The position numbers were made by a program, and so were the translations under genes. A stretch of 64,000 bases of DNA from Mikania micrantha (lineage: Eukaryota > Streptophyta > Magnoliopsida > Asterales > Asteraceae): assembly GCA_009363875.1 (NCBI GenBank), contig CM018682.1, positions 66,734,031 to 66,798,030 of the forward strand. The letters run 5' to 3'. The notes under the pieces were generated by a model, which was not told the origin of the DNA, did not search any database, and saw only the letters and a list, made by a program, of their open reading frames with translations. Positions 32,606-44,214 of the stretch are shown one piece after another; the first letter of the stretch is position 1; each line of letters begins with the position of its first letter.

Positions 32606-34172
32606 ATGTCAAATTATTCTTTTTATTCCGACTTCGATGAGTTACATACCCAGAATATTCTGCCTTATGCTGAGCAGAATATTTGTGTTTTTGATGATGA
32701 CCATATTGACTCGATGCAGTTGTCTCAAGCCTTCCCCGACGAAGCCGTTTTTCATCGTTTTGACAATGCTCTTGAGGTAGATCACAGTTCCACTTCATGG
32801 GTCTGTTTTCCATAATACCCTTCTTCTTTGGGTTTGTCTTACCCTTTTTCCTTTGTTAATCTTTGAGTTTTTTTTGTGTCACTCGCCTATGTTATCCTCA
32901 ATTAATGTCAATGGGTTGGCGTTTGCTTGCTACCCTTCATAAGTTGAACCAGAGATATGGCCTAAGAATTGGAGTCCCTGAAATTTCTCATGTTTTCCAA
33001 CTCTGTACTCACGGTTATTCCCTCTTTCTGCTTCAAAGGAGAAGCAACGCCCCCGTTCTGGTTCCTGGGATAACTATGAACGAGGAGGAGTGGCGAAATA
33101 GGTTTTCCTTTGTTAGGAGGAGTTCTATTCCTGAAGGGAAATCCCTTCCTGTCAATTGGTTTTTAAAGGGAAGAATTTCTAGGTTTACTTTCCGATTAAT
33201 CTGTGTTTTTATGGTTTTTCAACACCAAAGTTCGAATCATTGATAACAGAGAGTATGGATACGGAACAAAAGATTCAGACGTTGTTTCAAATTGAGGAGA
33301 GAGAAAGGAAGTTTGGTGTTTCCTTGAAGGCTGATATCCCCAATATATCTCCAACTCGGAGCGTATCCTCCAAACAGTCTCATACTCAAATGACTTCAAG
33401 TTTTGTATATTTACTTCTTGTATGTTCTTTAGTTCATATTTCTGATTTATTTTATTCGTTATTTTAGAATCCTCATTCGACCTTGAGGATCTCAGTGTTT
33501 TCCTCACTATCAAGAATGAGAAGGCAAGCCCTATTGCCCCCAAGGCTAGGATAATACACATCCACTCATCTAAGGTCTCCAAGAAATGCAAAGGTGCTGA
33601 GCCAATCAATGTGGATTACTTTCCTGACTTCCCTGTTGCTGACCTTCTTCGAAATGTAATATTCAAGATTTCTTTATTTTGTTTATGTTATATCATGACG
33701 TATTCTTATTTTTACAAGCTATCCTGAAAGTTGCTTCTGATAAAGAGGGTTTTGAAAATAGATTGAAGATGTTGAGGAGCAGAAGAAGATCGTTGCTGCC
33801 AAGGCCAATCATTTTGAGAAGGAGGCCCAGAAGTTGAAGAAGCAGGTCAAGGATATTGAAGCTGCCCACAAGCTGAAGATCAAGGATATCATAGAGGGCA
33901 CCAAGAAGTGTGCTGCTATCACTATCCTCCGTGCTCAAATTCAAATGGCCGAGAAGGCTAATAAGGAGGGAGCAGACTTATGGATGAAAGAGCTCTTGGA
34001 ATGGGCCAAGATCCTGACCAACCAGATCAGGGATGTTGCGAAAACTTTTGACGCGGTGGCGGCTAAGATGGCAAGTGTGGTGGAGACGAACAAGGCGGGC
34101 GAAGGTGAGGATATGGGTGCGGGTGCTGGTGAGGTTGCGATGGATGATGAGGATAGGATTGATAAGGTCTGA
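32606..34172 (+). pseudogene. Antisense extra ORF of Tat element, apparently spliced
   Basis: A gene-like region on the strand opposite to pol, between integrase and the 3' LTR. Start ATG 32606 (MSNYSFYSDFDELH), then coding blocks separated by short AT-rich gaps: 32606-32800 ending at a GT; about 32870-33179 (LHKLNQRYGLRIGVPEISHV, EEEWRNRFSFVRRSSIPEGK) ending at a GT; about 33240-33411 (IQTLFQIEERERKFGV); 33468-33656 after TATTTTAG (ending at GTAATAT); about 33720-34172, rich in Lys, Glu and Ala and coiled-coil-like (KKQVKDIEAAHKLKIKDI), stop 34170. Extra ORFs, some antisense, are known in plant Tat-lineage elements; their function is not known. Exon borders are my inference from frames and GT/AG. 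No domain of known activity is recognised. It is largely open, so it may still be expressible; pseudogene status is uncertain. Confidence 0.6.
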
Positions 34173-34272
34173 GCCCATCTTGTTAGTGGTTCATTAATGA
34201 TGTTTCTCTTGTTTTTAAACAAGTTTCAATGGAAGTCCCCATATGTAGGGGCAAACAATTTCTAGATAATTT

Positions 34273-34325
34273 AGGATATTTTAGGTAGAGGGACCATGAG
34301 TTTCATGAAGAAGCCTAAATATCCT
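34273..34325 (+). repeat. Hairpin 1 downstream of antisense ORF
   Basis: AGGATATTTTAGG pairs with CCTAAATATCCT around a loop GGGACCATGAGTTTCATG..AAG that has its own CATGA/TCATG stem. Lies 100 bp after the ORF stop. Confidence 0.65.
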
Positions 34326-34347
34326 TAGTAGTTTAACTAACAATTTC

Positions 34348-34398
34348 AGTATATTGGGTGGAGGGACCATGTGTTTTCATGGGGAAGCCCAATATATT
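34348..34398 (+). repeat. Hairpin 2 downstream of antisense ORF
   Basis: AGTATATTGGG pairs with CCCAATATATT (11 positions, one GU) around GGAGGGACCATGTGTTTTCATGGGG. The loop matches hairpin 1 but the stem differs on both sides, keeping complementarity. Confidence 0.65.
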
Positions 34399-35119
34399 AG
34401 CTCTAAATATCTATGACAATTAACCTTTTGATATGTTATCGCTTTGCCTTGAATGTCTTGTGTTATAATATATTCTTGAATATTAGAAAGTATTTTTAAG
34501 GATATTATGAATGTTTGCTGATTTGATGGATTTGTAATAAGTATGTATGTTACTTATACTTTGAATAGAGTTATCTTGCCTTTGATGTGTTGAACACTAA
34601 TGTTCCACAAATATTCTTATTATTTCCCTTAAGATGTTTCAGAATATTTTTGTTAGTAGATATTTTATAACTAAAAAGGTCTCGACTATCTTAATCAGGA
34701 TAGTAAATTAAGAATATTACTGTAATTTTCATTATATGGTTGATGTATTTTCTAGAATAAGAAATATTCGATATATATATATATGTATATATATGTATGT
34801 ATGTATTATCATATAAGATTTTGTTAAAGGATTAAATATTTCTAAGTAAAAATATTTATAATGCCTATTTTCTAATTTCTTACTAGCATATTCCTGATCA
34901 GAAATAAAGGTTGTTGTAAAATACTAAAAAGGTTAAGAAATAAATACCAACTCCTTGAAATAGTAGACTTATTTTCGAAGCTTTCTTTATCCCAGCAGAA
35001 ATAACATGATAGTTACATACCTCAATATCCTTAGGTATGTTGTAGGTAGATGCTATTACCTGGAACACTTTTTGAGAATAGTTTCCTGTAAATATTCACG
35101 AAACAAGAAAATTTGGGAC

Positions 35120-35300
35120 AAGCCTAATATTCTGGCGACAAGGCCGGTTAAACTGGTGACTAAGGCCGAAGATACTGGCAACTAAGGCCGAATATATTGG
35201 CGACAAGGCCGATAAAACTGGATACTAGGGCCGAATGTACTGGCGATAAGGTCGAAGATATTGGTGACTATGGCCGAAAATGCTGGCGACAAGGCCTGGT
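35120..35300 (+). repeat. Degenerate GGCCGA tandem array
   Basis: About eight units of roughly 22 bp with the pattern CTGGCGACAAGGCCGA(A/T)(A/G)(A/T) and variants such as TTGGTGACTATGGCCGAAAA. No function can be assigned. Confidence 0.7.
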
Positions 35301-35565
35301 TGTATAGCATGTGAATGCTATATTTCGGAGGATCCCTGGTTATAGTTTTCGAAAATGAAATTGTCGTCCACTAAAGCATGTACTGGTCCCAAAATCTCCA
35401 ACTATACCAAGATAAGTCGGAGGAGCCATGATTATATCCCTAAATAGTGAAATTGTCAGCCACTCATACATGTACTCGTCCCATTATCTCGAATTATAAC
35501 AGCATAAATGTGCGCTATTGGCGAGGGTGTATGAACCCTAGTTCGTTTGAGAGACAAAAGTCCCT

Positions 35566-35728
35566 TGAGTTTTGATTTCAGGTCAAAACTTGCAACTAAA
35601 CATATAGTCTCTGCATGTGTCTTCTACATAGTTTTGATTTCAGGTCAAAACTTGCAACGAGTCGAATAGTCTATGCGGGGGTTTTGATCAAGTTTTGATT
35701 TCATGTCAAAACTTGTATGAGACATATA
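35566..35728 (+). repeat. Three near-palindromic GTTTTGA..TCAAAAC repeats
   Basis: Each unit carries GTTTTGATTTCA(G/T)GTCAAAACTTG, an inverted repeat TTTTGA/TCAAAA, followed by a variable ATAGTCT(C/A)(T/G) spacer. Units start near 35568, 35631 and 35693. Confidence 0.75.
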
Positions 35729-36051
35729 GTCTCGTTTCTTCTCCAGCTATACCTGCAAAACATTAATACTTTTTCAAAGGTGGGTGTCAGGGATCCTTAT
35801 GCCCGTCCGAAGCTTAAGTCAGTATCAGGATATTTTAAGAATATATTAGAATATAAGTATAGGAATATTTAATATGAATAATATGAATATCATATAAAGT
35901 AAGTTTTAAGGTGAATGACATTCCATGCTCTTGGAAGAGGTTCTCTTTCCATAGTTGTTAGCTTATATGCTCCTTTTCCGGCTTCGAATTCAATCCTGTA
36001 GGGTCCTTCCCATTTTGGGGCAAGTTTTCCATCCATTGGGTTGGTGGTATT

Positions 36052-36853
36052 CTAGAATGCTTTTCTTAAAACCAAATCTCTAATTTGAAATCTTCTGATC
36101 CTTATGTTCTTGTTATAGGATTTAGCCATCTTCTGTTGGTAGGTCGCCATCCTAATTTTCGTAATATCCCTAATTTCATCAATGGTATCAATATCTTGAG
36201 ATAATACTTCATTGTTGGATTCTATAGTTTGTAAACTTGTTCTTGCGGTAGGGATAACCATCTCAGTTGGAAGTACCGCCTCAGAACCGAATACTAATGA
36301 GAATGGTGTTTGTCCAGTCGCATTTTTTGTGGTTGTTCTATCTTCCCATAGAAGAAATGGAAGTTCCTCAGCCCATTTTCCTTTGTTGGATCCCAACATC
36401 TTTTTGATATTGTTGATGATGATTTATTGCTTGATTCTTCTTGACTGTTGGCTTGAGGATGTACGGGTGTAGAAGTAATCACTTTTATGCCCTAGGCTTC
36501 ACAAAATTTTGTAGTTCTTTTGCCAATAAACTAAGATCCATTATCGCAAGTGATTTCAGCAGGTATCCTGAATCTGGTCAGGATATTTCTCTTTATGAAT
36601 GAAACTACTTCTTTTTCTCTAACCTGTATGAAGGCTTCGGCTACAATCCATTTCGAGAAATAATTGGTCATGGCAAGCATGAAACCTTTCCTCCTAGTGC
36701 TTTGGGTAGTTTACCTACTATATCCATTCCCCATTTCATGAATGACCATGATAAGACTATCGGATATAAGGGTTCAGCTGGTTGGTGGAGAATATTACTA
36801 TGTCTTTGACAAGCGTCACATTTCTGGGAATAAGACATTGTATCCGTTCTCAT
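36052..36853 (-). pseudogene. Integrase of Tat-lineage element, broken
   Basis: Integrase read from 36853: CDACQRHSN (end of the zinc region), FMKWGMDIVGKLPKA with the first catalytic Asp, NYFSKWIVAEAF, ITCDNGS with the second Asp followed by a stop, TPVHPQANSQEES with the catalytic Glu region, then FLLWEDRTTTKNATGQTPFSLVFGSEAVLP and the end IRRFQIRDLVLRKAF. Stops and frame changes lie near 36668, 36530 and 36480-36399. DNA strand-transfer residues are seen but the frame is not continuous. Confidence 0.9.
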
Positions 36854-37356
36854 AGTTGGCCGGAAGTATCATGTCCTTATGATCTTTGAGAGTAATGCTC
36901 TGCCCCCAGTGTGATTTCCACAATCTCCTTCGTGAATATCTTTCATTACTTTTGAACTTTCAGGTTTTTCCAAACACCTTAGGTACGGACCTGCTGCTGA
37001 TTTCCTATATAAGATATTCCGGATGATTGTGTATTTAGATACTCTAGCTTTAAAAGCTCAAGGATTTACTTCTTCATCAGGTATTTTTCCTGTTTGAAGG
37101 TAATCCTTGATAGGAATAGTCCAGGATATTCCTTGTGTACTTGTATTTTGAACCTCAACATTCTTTGGTTCAAAAATTTGTTTCGAGTCTTCTATGTCTA
37201 ATGCTGGACTTAATATATGTAGGATAGGAATATTGATATCATCAGGAATTTTTAGAGATGAAGCGAGGTTTGCTAATGCATCTGTTCAGCATTTTCTTCT
37301 CTAGGAACCTGTGTCATATCCAAAGTGTATAAATATCCTACTATATCCTGGACTAT

Positions 37357-38697
37357 TTATAAGCATTTTGCCAAATTATCTCCCTTAACTGTATATGAGC
37401 CATTAAACTGATTGGCTATTAGTAAGGAATTGACAAATACATGGAGATTTCTTATGTTCATATCCCTAGCTAATTGAAGTCTCGCTATTTTGGCTTCATA
37501 TTCTGCTTCATTGTTAGTTGCCTGAAATTCACAATTGATTGATTGGGGTATTATGTCCCCTTGTGGTGATTTTAGTATGATTCCTAATCCGGCCCCCTTA
37601 TTTTGGAGGCTCCATCGATATATAAGGTCCATTCAGCAGTATCCTCATCCAGAAGTTTGATTTCTAAATCCACTTCTAGTTAAAAATCACTACTAAAATC
37701 TGCCACAAAGTCCGCTAATGCTTGAGACTTAATTTTCGTTCTTGGTTCACAAATTAAATCGTAAGTGCTAAGTTTTACAGACCATTTTTCCATTCTTCTC
37801 GATAGCTCGGGTTTTCTTACTACTGACTTAATGGGATAATTTTTTTTAACATGTATTCTATGTGTCTCAAAGTAATGCCTAAGTTTTGTTGAGGCCATGA
37901 TTAAAGCTAAAATTAGCTTTTTGAGATGAGAATATCTAGTCTCAGCATCTAATAGGCTCTTACTTACGTAGTCTACCGGGTGTTGTGATCCTTGGTAATC
38001 CTTAACTAGCACAGCACTTATAGTAGTTCAGGATACTGCTAAGTATAGTGATAGCGGTTCACCATCTTCTAGTTTCATGAGCAGTGGCGGTGACGATAAG
38101 TATTCTTTCAAATGCTGAAGCGCCTTTTCATGATCTTCATCCCATTGAAACTTATTATTCTTTTTGAGGATATCGTAGAATCCCTTGAATTTTTCAGAAA
38201 CCTTTAGATGAATCTGTAAAGTGCAGCTATCCTTCCAGTTAACCACTGCACATCTTTTATGTTCGTTGGGAATTTTAAGTTCAGGATAGCTTGAATTTGT
38301 TCTGGGCTGGCCTATATTCCTCTTTTAGTGACCATAAATCCCAAGAACTTCTGATCTTACTCCAAAATGACACTTAGAAGGGTTGAGTTTCATATTGTAT
38401 CGATCCAGGATATTGAATGATTCCTGAAGATCCCTAATATGATCCTTGGTAATATTTGATTTGACTACCATATCATCGATATATACCTCCATAGTGTCCC
38501 CCAGCTTATCCTTGAACATCATGTTGACAAGCCTTTGATAAGTAGCTCCAGCGTTCTTCAAGCAGAATGGCATTGTTGTATAGCAATACATCTTTGTTGG
38601 CGTCATGAAAGCAATATCTTCTTGATCCGAAGGCTCCATCTGGATTTGCTGGAATATTGCTGATGCATCAATGAAAGTAAAAATTTCATGTCCCGCT
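37357..38697 (-). pseudogene. RT, connection and second RNase H of Tat-lineage element
   Basis: Read from 38697: RT with FIDASAIFQQI, EDIAFMTPTKMYCYTTMPF, NAGATYQRLVNMMF and the catalytic YIDDMVVKS; then 38246-38028 (FQWDEDHEKALQHLK); 38012-37680 with HPVDYVSKSLLDAETRYSHLKKL and SRRMEKWSVKLSTYDL, the gypsy RNase H/connection region; then 37632-37357 with GAGLGIILKSPQGD and NNEAEYEAKIARLQLA, an archaeal-type second RNase H. In the last, FVNSLLIANQ has Asn where FSDSQLVVNQ-type copies have the catalytic Asp, and the first Asp block is in another frame. The 5' part of RT is removed by the Sirevirus insertion. Confidence 0.9.
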
Positions 38698-39383
38698 TGT
38701 TGGAAAATAAGGACTGATGATCAAAACCATTGAAGCCAGACAAATGAATAAAACTGCGGATTGACCAACCGCGGATACTTTTCTTCCGAAGACACTCACT
38801 TCTGACTGACGAACTGCTTCAACATCGGAACATCAACAGTGGAAGATTCGCCAAAAAGAACTACCGCTGAACTTCTCTACATCAGAAGACATTAGTTGAC
38901 CATGGTCCCTTAGGAAGACAACACATGATTCAGAAGACAATCTCTGATTCTGATTGTTCAATTAACTTCCGATGAACACCTTCCGAAAGAATAACCACTT
39001 AGCCTCAGCACAACTATCTCAACACCGGAAGACCTGAAGACTTCTGAAGACTCCTGAAGACTCTTGTTTCCGTTGTTGTTGACTTTGTATTAGTTGTACT
39101 ATTCTTATGATTCTGTGTCTGTAACAATGTCAGCTATTTCTCTTATTATTTCTTGTCTTGTAACTCTGAATGTTGGGTATTTAAGTCCCAACATTCCCTG
39201 AGTAAATTGAATTACTTCCCCCAAAATTTCTTATGCTTTTATTCTGTTCTTCTCTCTTTCTAGCAAAAACTAAACAACGAAAATAACTTTGTGCAAAACT
39301 TTAGAGGGAGCTAATACCAAAGCTTTGACCAAGTGTCTAAAGTCTTTGTTCCTGGTTAAACAGCCTCTCCGAGTTTTTCAACA
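38698..39383 (+). mobile_element. 5' LTR of Sirevirus copy A (686 bp)
   Basis: TGTTGGAAAATAAGG...TTTTTCAACA. Rich in TTCCGA and GAAGAC motifs, with a GAAGACTCCTGAAGACTC repeat at about 39040-39065. TATTTAAG near 39177 may serve as TATA element. Homologous to 51581-52218 with many changes. Confidence 0.9.
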
Positions 39384-39397
39384 ATTGGTAGCAGAGC
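39384..39397 (+). promoter_or_regulatory. PBS of Sirevirus copy A
   Basis: ATTGGTAGCAGAGC directly after the LTR; TGGTATCAGAGC in copy B. tRNA-Met type with one change. Confidence 0.9.
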
Positions 39398-39654
39398 CTT
39401 GTCCTTAGTCTTGGTTTAACCATCAATACTAAACCATCAAGACTAAAACTCAAAGCTCTCTTCGATATCTTGTTGTTTAGTTTTCTGTGTTCTGCTTCTT
39501 CTGTTTTTCTACTTTTTAAAAATCTGCAGGTGTTTGGTTTTGAACTAAACCGTGTTCAAAAACCATTCTAACAAACTACCTTGAGAACTTATCACCCTTT
39601 GATTTACTCATAACCGTTTGTAAACCTATGGCAGAAAAATTCACTTTAGACCCT

Positions 39655-41469
39655 TGATATACGTTAAATTATACATATTATTCGACATAATTTCCCCCGG
39701 TTTTAACGTTAACAACAAGGAAATTCATTCACAAATAGTCCTAATTATTGTTTTTGTGAATTTGCAGGACAAATGACCTTGCTCGGAAGAAAATCAAGCC
39801 ATATATGGAATTTCAGCAATTTCTAAGCAAATCCCCAGATGCGCACTACCATGCCAAATCTTGCACTGCAGTGCTGGCCTATGCACGACCGTTCATAAAC
39901 TTGCATGACCGTGCAACCAGGTAGTGCTAGGCCATGCATGGTAGTGCTGGCCCATGCACGACCGTGCATAAGCCTAGCACGACTGTGCAGCTAGCCAGTT
40001 CCGGGCCAAAGCTAGCCAGTGCCGGGCCAAAGAAGAGATAGAGCCGGCCACCTTGACACGCGCACGACCGTGCGACTTTTGGCACGACCGTGACTGACAC
40101 CTCGAGTCAATTTTCAAGACTTAGCTGAAAATGGCAACTTAGACAACCGTCCCAGACAAAAAGCGAAGCACTGTAGCACCTTGCACGACCGTGCACCTAT
40201 GGTGCACGACCGTGCCAAGTTCCAGAATTTCTGTAAATTGAGTTTTTCTCCTCATTTGAAGGGGTTGGACTTCCTAGAGCAAAAATACCCTCTGATCAGA
40301 ATTCTTAAGGCTTTCCAAGGGAGATTTTGAAGGTCTTGAAGAACCAAGAAGCATCCAACACCATTTTGTTTCCAATCCTTGCTTGCTAGTGGTTTGCATT
40401 TGTTATTTTAATCATGTTTCTTGTTAACTTCACCTACTTTATTGTTGTTCTTGTAAGCCTGATGGGCTAATCACTTCATTGTCTAGATTGTGATGAAACT
40501 TATGTTTATGTGATGTTGATTTTATGAATTGGTCAAATGGGTTTATGTCAAGATTCAAGATGAATTTATTATTGTATTCTAATGATGTTGTAAATTTGTG
40601 TAGGTTGATTAATGTTCAAGAATGATGAATGTTTAGTCATATTATGTTGGAAAACCATGATCAAACATTTGTCTATAATCTTACAACTTGTTTTTAAGAT
40701 TATATCATGAGATTAGGAATGATAATTGGTTTCTTGAATGTTATAAAACTCGCATAAGTATACTTTCTTTCAATAAAGTTTGGAAAAACCATGGTGATAT
40801 TATGATTTGTGGAATATGATTAACATGTGAGTTAGGAAATTATGGCCAAATGACCTCATTTGCATGATTGTGTTCATAGATTGTAAGTTGGAAGAAATTA
40901 TGATTTTGTTGAATTTATGCAACTTAGGGTGATTAGTGTGTATAAGTCATATTAGTTGTCTTTAAGTTGTAGAATTAAGATTCTTGACGGACTAATTCTT
41001 GATTAAATCTGGACATAGACCTTGACATTAGGCTTCATAGAATAATCCTAGGTGATTAGAATGTGTTTATCATTTCAATTTTCCAAAAGATTATAGGATT
41101 AAGTATCTTTGACCGGAATCTAGTCAACATTTGATTTACCAATTCATATTAATCACATCACTAGACTAAGTGAATTCATAATCTAGGAAATTTTCTTAGA
41201 CTTTAGATTATTTTAAAAATCACCTTTAGTTATTATTTTAAAAATTCACAAACCCGACTTCTTCATGTTTTTGCTAAACATTGACCGAGGTTTAGTATTG
41301 AGAGATACCGTGTCCACGGATTGATATCCGGTTCTTACCATAAGTTATATTATTATACGATAGGTACACTTGCCTATTGTGTGTGATTTAGTTTCTAGTA
41401 AAAACCATTTTAAAACTAGAATCTGTGTGAAAAATCCATTATTTAAAATATATAGTTTCACGCACATCA
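39655..41469 (+). mobile_element. Solo LTR, Athila-like gypsy, in Sirevirus gag
   Basis: Starts TGATATACGTTAA, ends CACGCACATCA, and is flanked by ACCCT at 39650-39654 and 41470-41474, a perfect 5-bp duplication. Length 1815 bp. No internal coding region, so it is a solo LTR left by recombination between two LTRs. The terminal part (TATACGATAGGTACACTTGCC) looks like Athila-group LTRs as I remember them; that assignment is less sure than the solo-LTR call. Confidence 0.85.
39865..40215 (+). repeat. GCACGACCGTGC repeat cluster
   Basis: About eight copies of (T/G)GCACGACCGTGC and variants at uneven spacing; each contains GCACG/CGTGC, which can fold on itself. A duplicated GCTAGCCAGT(T/G)CCGGGCCAAAG lies at about 39990-40031. 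Confidence 0.75.
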
Positions 41470-44214
41470 ACCCTCATAACACCGGCTCTGCCACTAAGCC
41501 ACCAATCTTGGTAAGGCATCAATATAATTTATAGCAGAGAAGGATGTTACACTTTTTGTACAACAATCATACCGGATGCTGGAAGTCTGTGATGTTCGAC
41601 CTCATAAACCAATGGTCTTGGACACAGAGATCGGAGACCATGTCCCTAAAGATCCTCGGAACTACACTGAAGAAGACTTCCAGAAATTGGAGCTTGATGC
41701 CAAGGCACATGCTCAGCTGTTTATGGCCCTCCCGAATGAAAGATATTCTGGTCTTCTTCACCACGAGTCTGCTAAAGACTAGTGGGATGCTCTAAAAGAG
41801 CAGTTCGTTGGTACCGATGATGTTGTGGCCAATACAAGGGAGATATTGGCTCAACAGTATGAGACATTCTGCCAACTAAATAATGAGTCACTGACTCAGC
41901 AATTTGAAAGGTTCACTTCTCTCTTAAGTGAACTAAAATTAGCTGGTCAAGTATACCCCATGTTTCTGTTCTTAATCGATTCTTGAGATCTCTTTCTGAT
42001 AAATGGGAAACTTATTCCATAGTCATGAGATCTTCGCCAGACTTCGGCAAACTCTCACTTACCCAACTCCATGGTAAGTTGCTCACCTTTGAGCGGGAGA
42101 ATGACCAGAAAAGAAAACTAATAAAGTCTGGTAAATCAACAGAAGAGTACGTTCAAGGGAACACAACTCTTCTCAGTCATAACTCTGAGACAAATGATCA
42201 GGGTTATGATAAGTACATTGACATAACTACTGGCATCACCTCTTCTTCTTCTTGTGATGACCATTCTCTCATTTCTGACCATCTGTATTTTATCGTGGAT
42301 GATCTCCATCATATTCCAAGTGATGACTAGGAAGAGATGGATATCCTTCATCAACTTGCCCTCTTAAGCATGAGAACTAACAAGTTCTATAAGAGGACAA
42401 GAAGAAAATTTCCTGGTATCCATGTGAAACCCAGGATTGGTCTAAATAAGGCTAAAGTCTAATGCTACAGATGTCACGGCACTGGATACTTTGCAGGGAA
42501 TGCAAAAATGCTCCCAACTCTAACTCTTCACCTTATGTAACTTTCCCAAACACACAATCACATACTTATACCGCACCTTTTCTTCCTCTTCCTCACATTT
42601 TAAAAGGCACAACAACTCTCAGGAGACAGCTCACATTTTACAAAACTCTCTTTCTACCAATGTACAATTTGTACAAGCTGCTAATGGAAGTGTGTAAGCT
42701 CACTCCTGCCCCAATTTAGATTGTTGCACCATCTCCTTCTCAAATAAATGCACTAGGCCTTCCTATCCAGTCTTCATCTTTTAGTCAACCTGCTCTTTTC
42801 ACCCAAGAGTACGTAGACTAGAGCATCATGCCCGAAGAAGTAGGCTATGCCCTCATCACTTCTGAGCCAACAGAATTTGCTCTTATGACTGTTGGTGAAG
42901 ATTCCACCTCTTCTGATCAACCTGAAGCAGAATCTTCTGATGCGCATGTATCCTCTTCTACTTTTGAAAAACTGTGCACCAGTGCGTGCATTGATGCTTT
43001 TGAAAAAATAAAGAAAGCCAACATGTTGCTTCAACAACAAAATCAAGAGCTGGAGCAACTACTAGCTAATAAAAATTAAGAAGTAGAAAAGTTAATAAAG
43101 AATAAAGATAGCCAAATTTCTATCTTAAAAACTGAAAAATCCAACCTACAAGCTTTATTTGATTTACAAAATGAAAAATATGCGGCTTGTAGAGATGAAC
43201 TGTCTCAAACTAAAGTCAGCTGTGAAAAGTGGGTTAAAGCCTGAAAAGGATTCAAAATGCTTCTGGGTAAGCAAGTTCATAGTAAGGCTAAGTTTGGAAT
43301 CGGCTGCAATCACACTAGTCCTCCAAAGGACTATGCCCCGATTGACAATAAAATAAAGGAAATTGTTTCTGAACCTCTATCCCCTACCTTTCTCCCCGAT
43401 GAAATTCCAGCTATAAAGATCACACCTCCAAGAGTGTATCAATCTAGACAGTTTCCAACATTTGTACATCCCACAGATTCTAACCTGGAAAAATCGGAAG
43501 AGACACACCTAGAAAGCGATCGTAACAATAATTCTTCTGAACAAACTGAGATTGCTCCAGCCATGAGCTTTACTCAAAGTTCAGAAGGTACAACAATACG
43601 TGAAACCTTTGATAACCCTGTGGCCTATCTTGACAAAGGAAAGAGGCCCATGGTTGACATTAAATTCCCTCCTTCTCATCCACACCCACCTTATCCAATA
43701 ATGAGGGCAAATAAGCCATTCATTCCTAACTATTCTTCACTATGTCCTGCTTGTCTGAAGTGTTTCAAGTACAATCACACCACTGAAAACTGCTGGACAA
43801 AAACTCCTTTGGAGAAAAGTTAGAGATAGACTGAATGCTGAAAAATTGAAAGCTGAACATGCTTCTTCATCTAAAGGTAATCTCCCCATTCATCTCTTCA
43901 CATGTCTTCTCCTCTACTTGCATCTCCTAGACCATCCATTCTTGGTACACCACCTTCTTATCCCATGGTGACTTCTGCTTCCTATTCTCCTGCTGCTGTG
44001 AACCCTTCTTCTGTGGATTCACAAATCAACATCTTGCATCAAAATCAGCAACAACTGATTCAAATGATGCAGAATTTGATGAATAACACTCAGCAAAACA
44101 AATAAGCATCTAAAATGTTCTCTTCTTTCTTCTAAAAAATAATTAATGACCCATATCTAACCTATTACATTTGATCCTCATGTGTAAAGACCTTCTTCAA
44201 ACCAAAATCATCTA

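Larger units (their letters stand above)
34400..36051. other. Non-coding region of Tat element with repeats
   Basis: AT-rich sequence between the antisense ORF and the end of integrase. It includes an AT/GTAT run near 34765-34810, the repeat array 35120-35300, a duplicated GAAATTGTC(G/A)(T/G)CCACT..CATGTACT(G/C)GTCCC segment (about 35360-35490) and three GTTTTGATTTCA(G/T)GTCAAAACTTG units. No gene seen. Confidence 0.6.
31670..38697 (-). mobile_element. Tat-lineage Ty3/gypsy element (minus), 3' half
   Basis: Contains a 3' LTR (31670-32363), PPT, a plus-strand ORF, integrase, two RNase H regions and RT on the minus strand. The second RNase H between the gypsy RNase H and integrase, with NNEAEYEA, is a mark of the plant Tat lineage (Ogre/Retand group). 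It is cut at 38697 in RT by insertion of the Sirevirus LTR starting 38698; gag, protease and the 5' LTR are not in the window. Confidence 0.9.
39628..44105 (+). pseudogene. Gag of Sirevirus copy A, split by a solo LTR
   Basis: Start ATG 39628 (MAEKFTL), split after 39654 by the solo LTR 39655-41469, then resumed with PHNTG. Readable pieces: VPKDPRNYTEEDFQKLELDAKAH (in the frame shared with copy B), RSLSDKWETYSIVMRSSPDFGKLSL at 41983-42330, a damaged zinc knuckle near 42470 (CYRCHGTG followed by a changed context), a coiled-coil-like segment (LLQQQNQELEQLLANKN), PACLKCFKYNHTTENCW near 43745-43797 and the end NNTQQNK, stop 44103. Several stops and frame changes. The gag is long, as in Sireviruses. 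Confidence 0.85.

Noticed and set aside
33941..34222. Minus-strand ORF in the antisense-ORF region, as a pol-sense product of the Tat element
   Set aside because: The plus-strand frame here is charged and coiled-coil-like and continues the preceding coding blocks; the minus-strand frame is its Ala/Ser-rich shadow.
35120..35728. CRISPR-like spaced repeats
   Set aside because: Units are degenerate, lie in a plant retrotransposon and have no constant spacer length or cas genes.
38705..38740. CTGATGA at the start of the Sirevirus LTRs (also at 51588) and at 16425, as a hammerhead ribozyme core
   Set aside because: No GAAA with flanking stems follows at the right distance in any of the three places, so the hammerhead core is incomplete.
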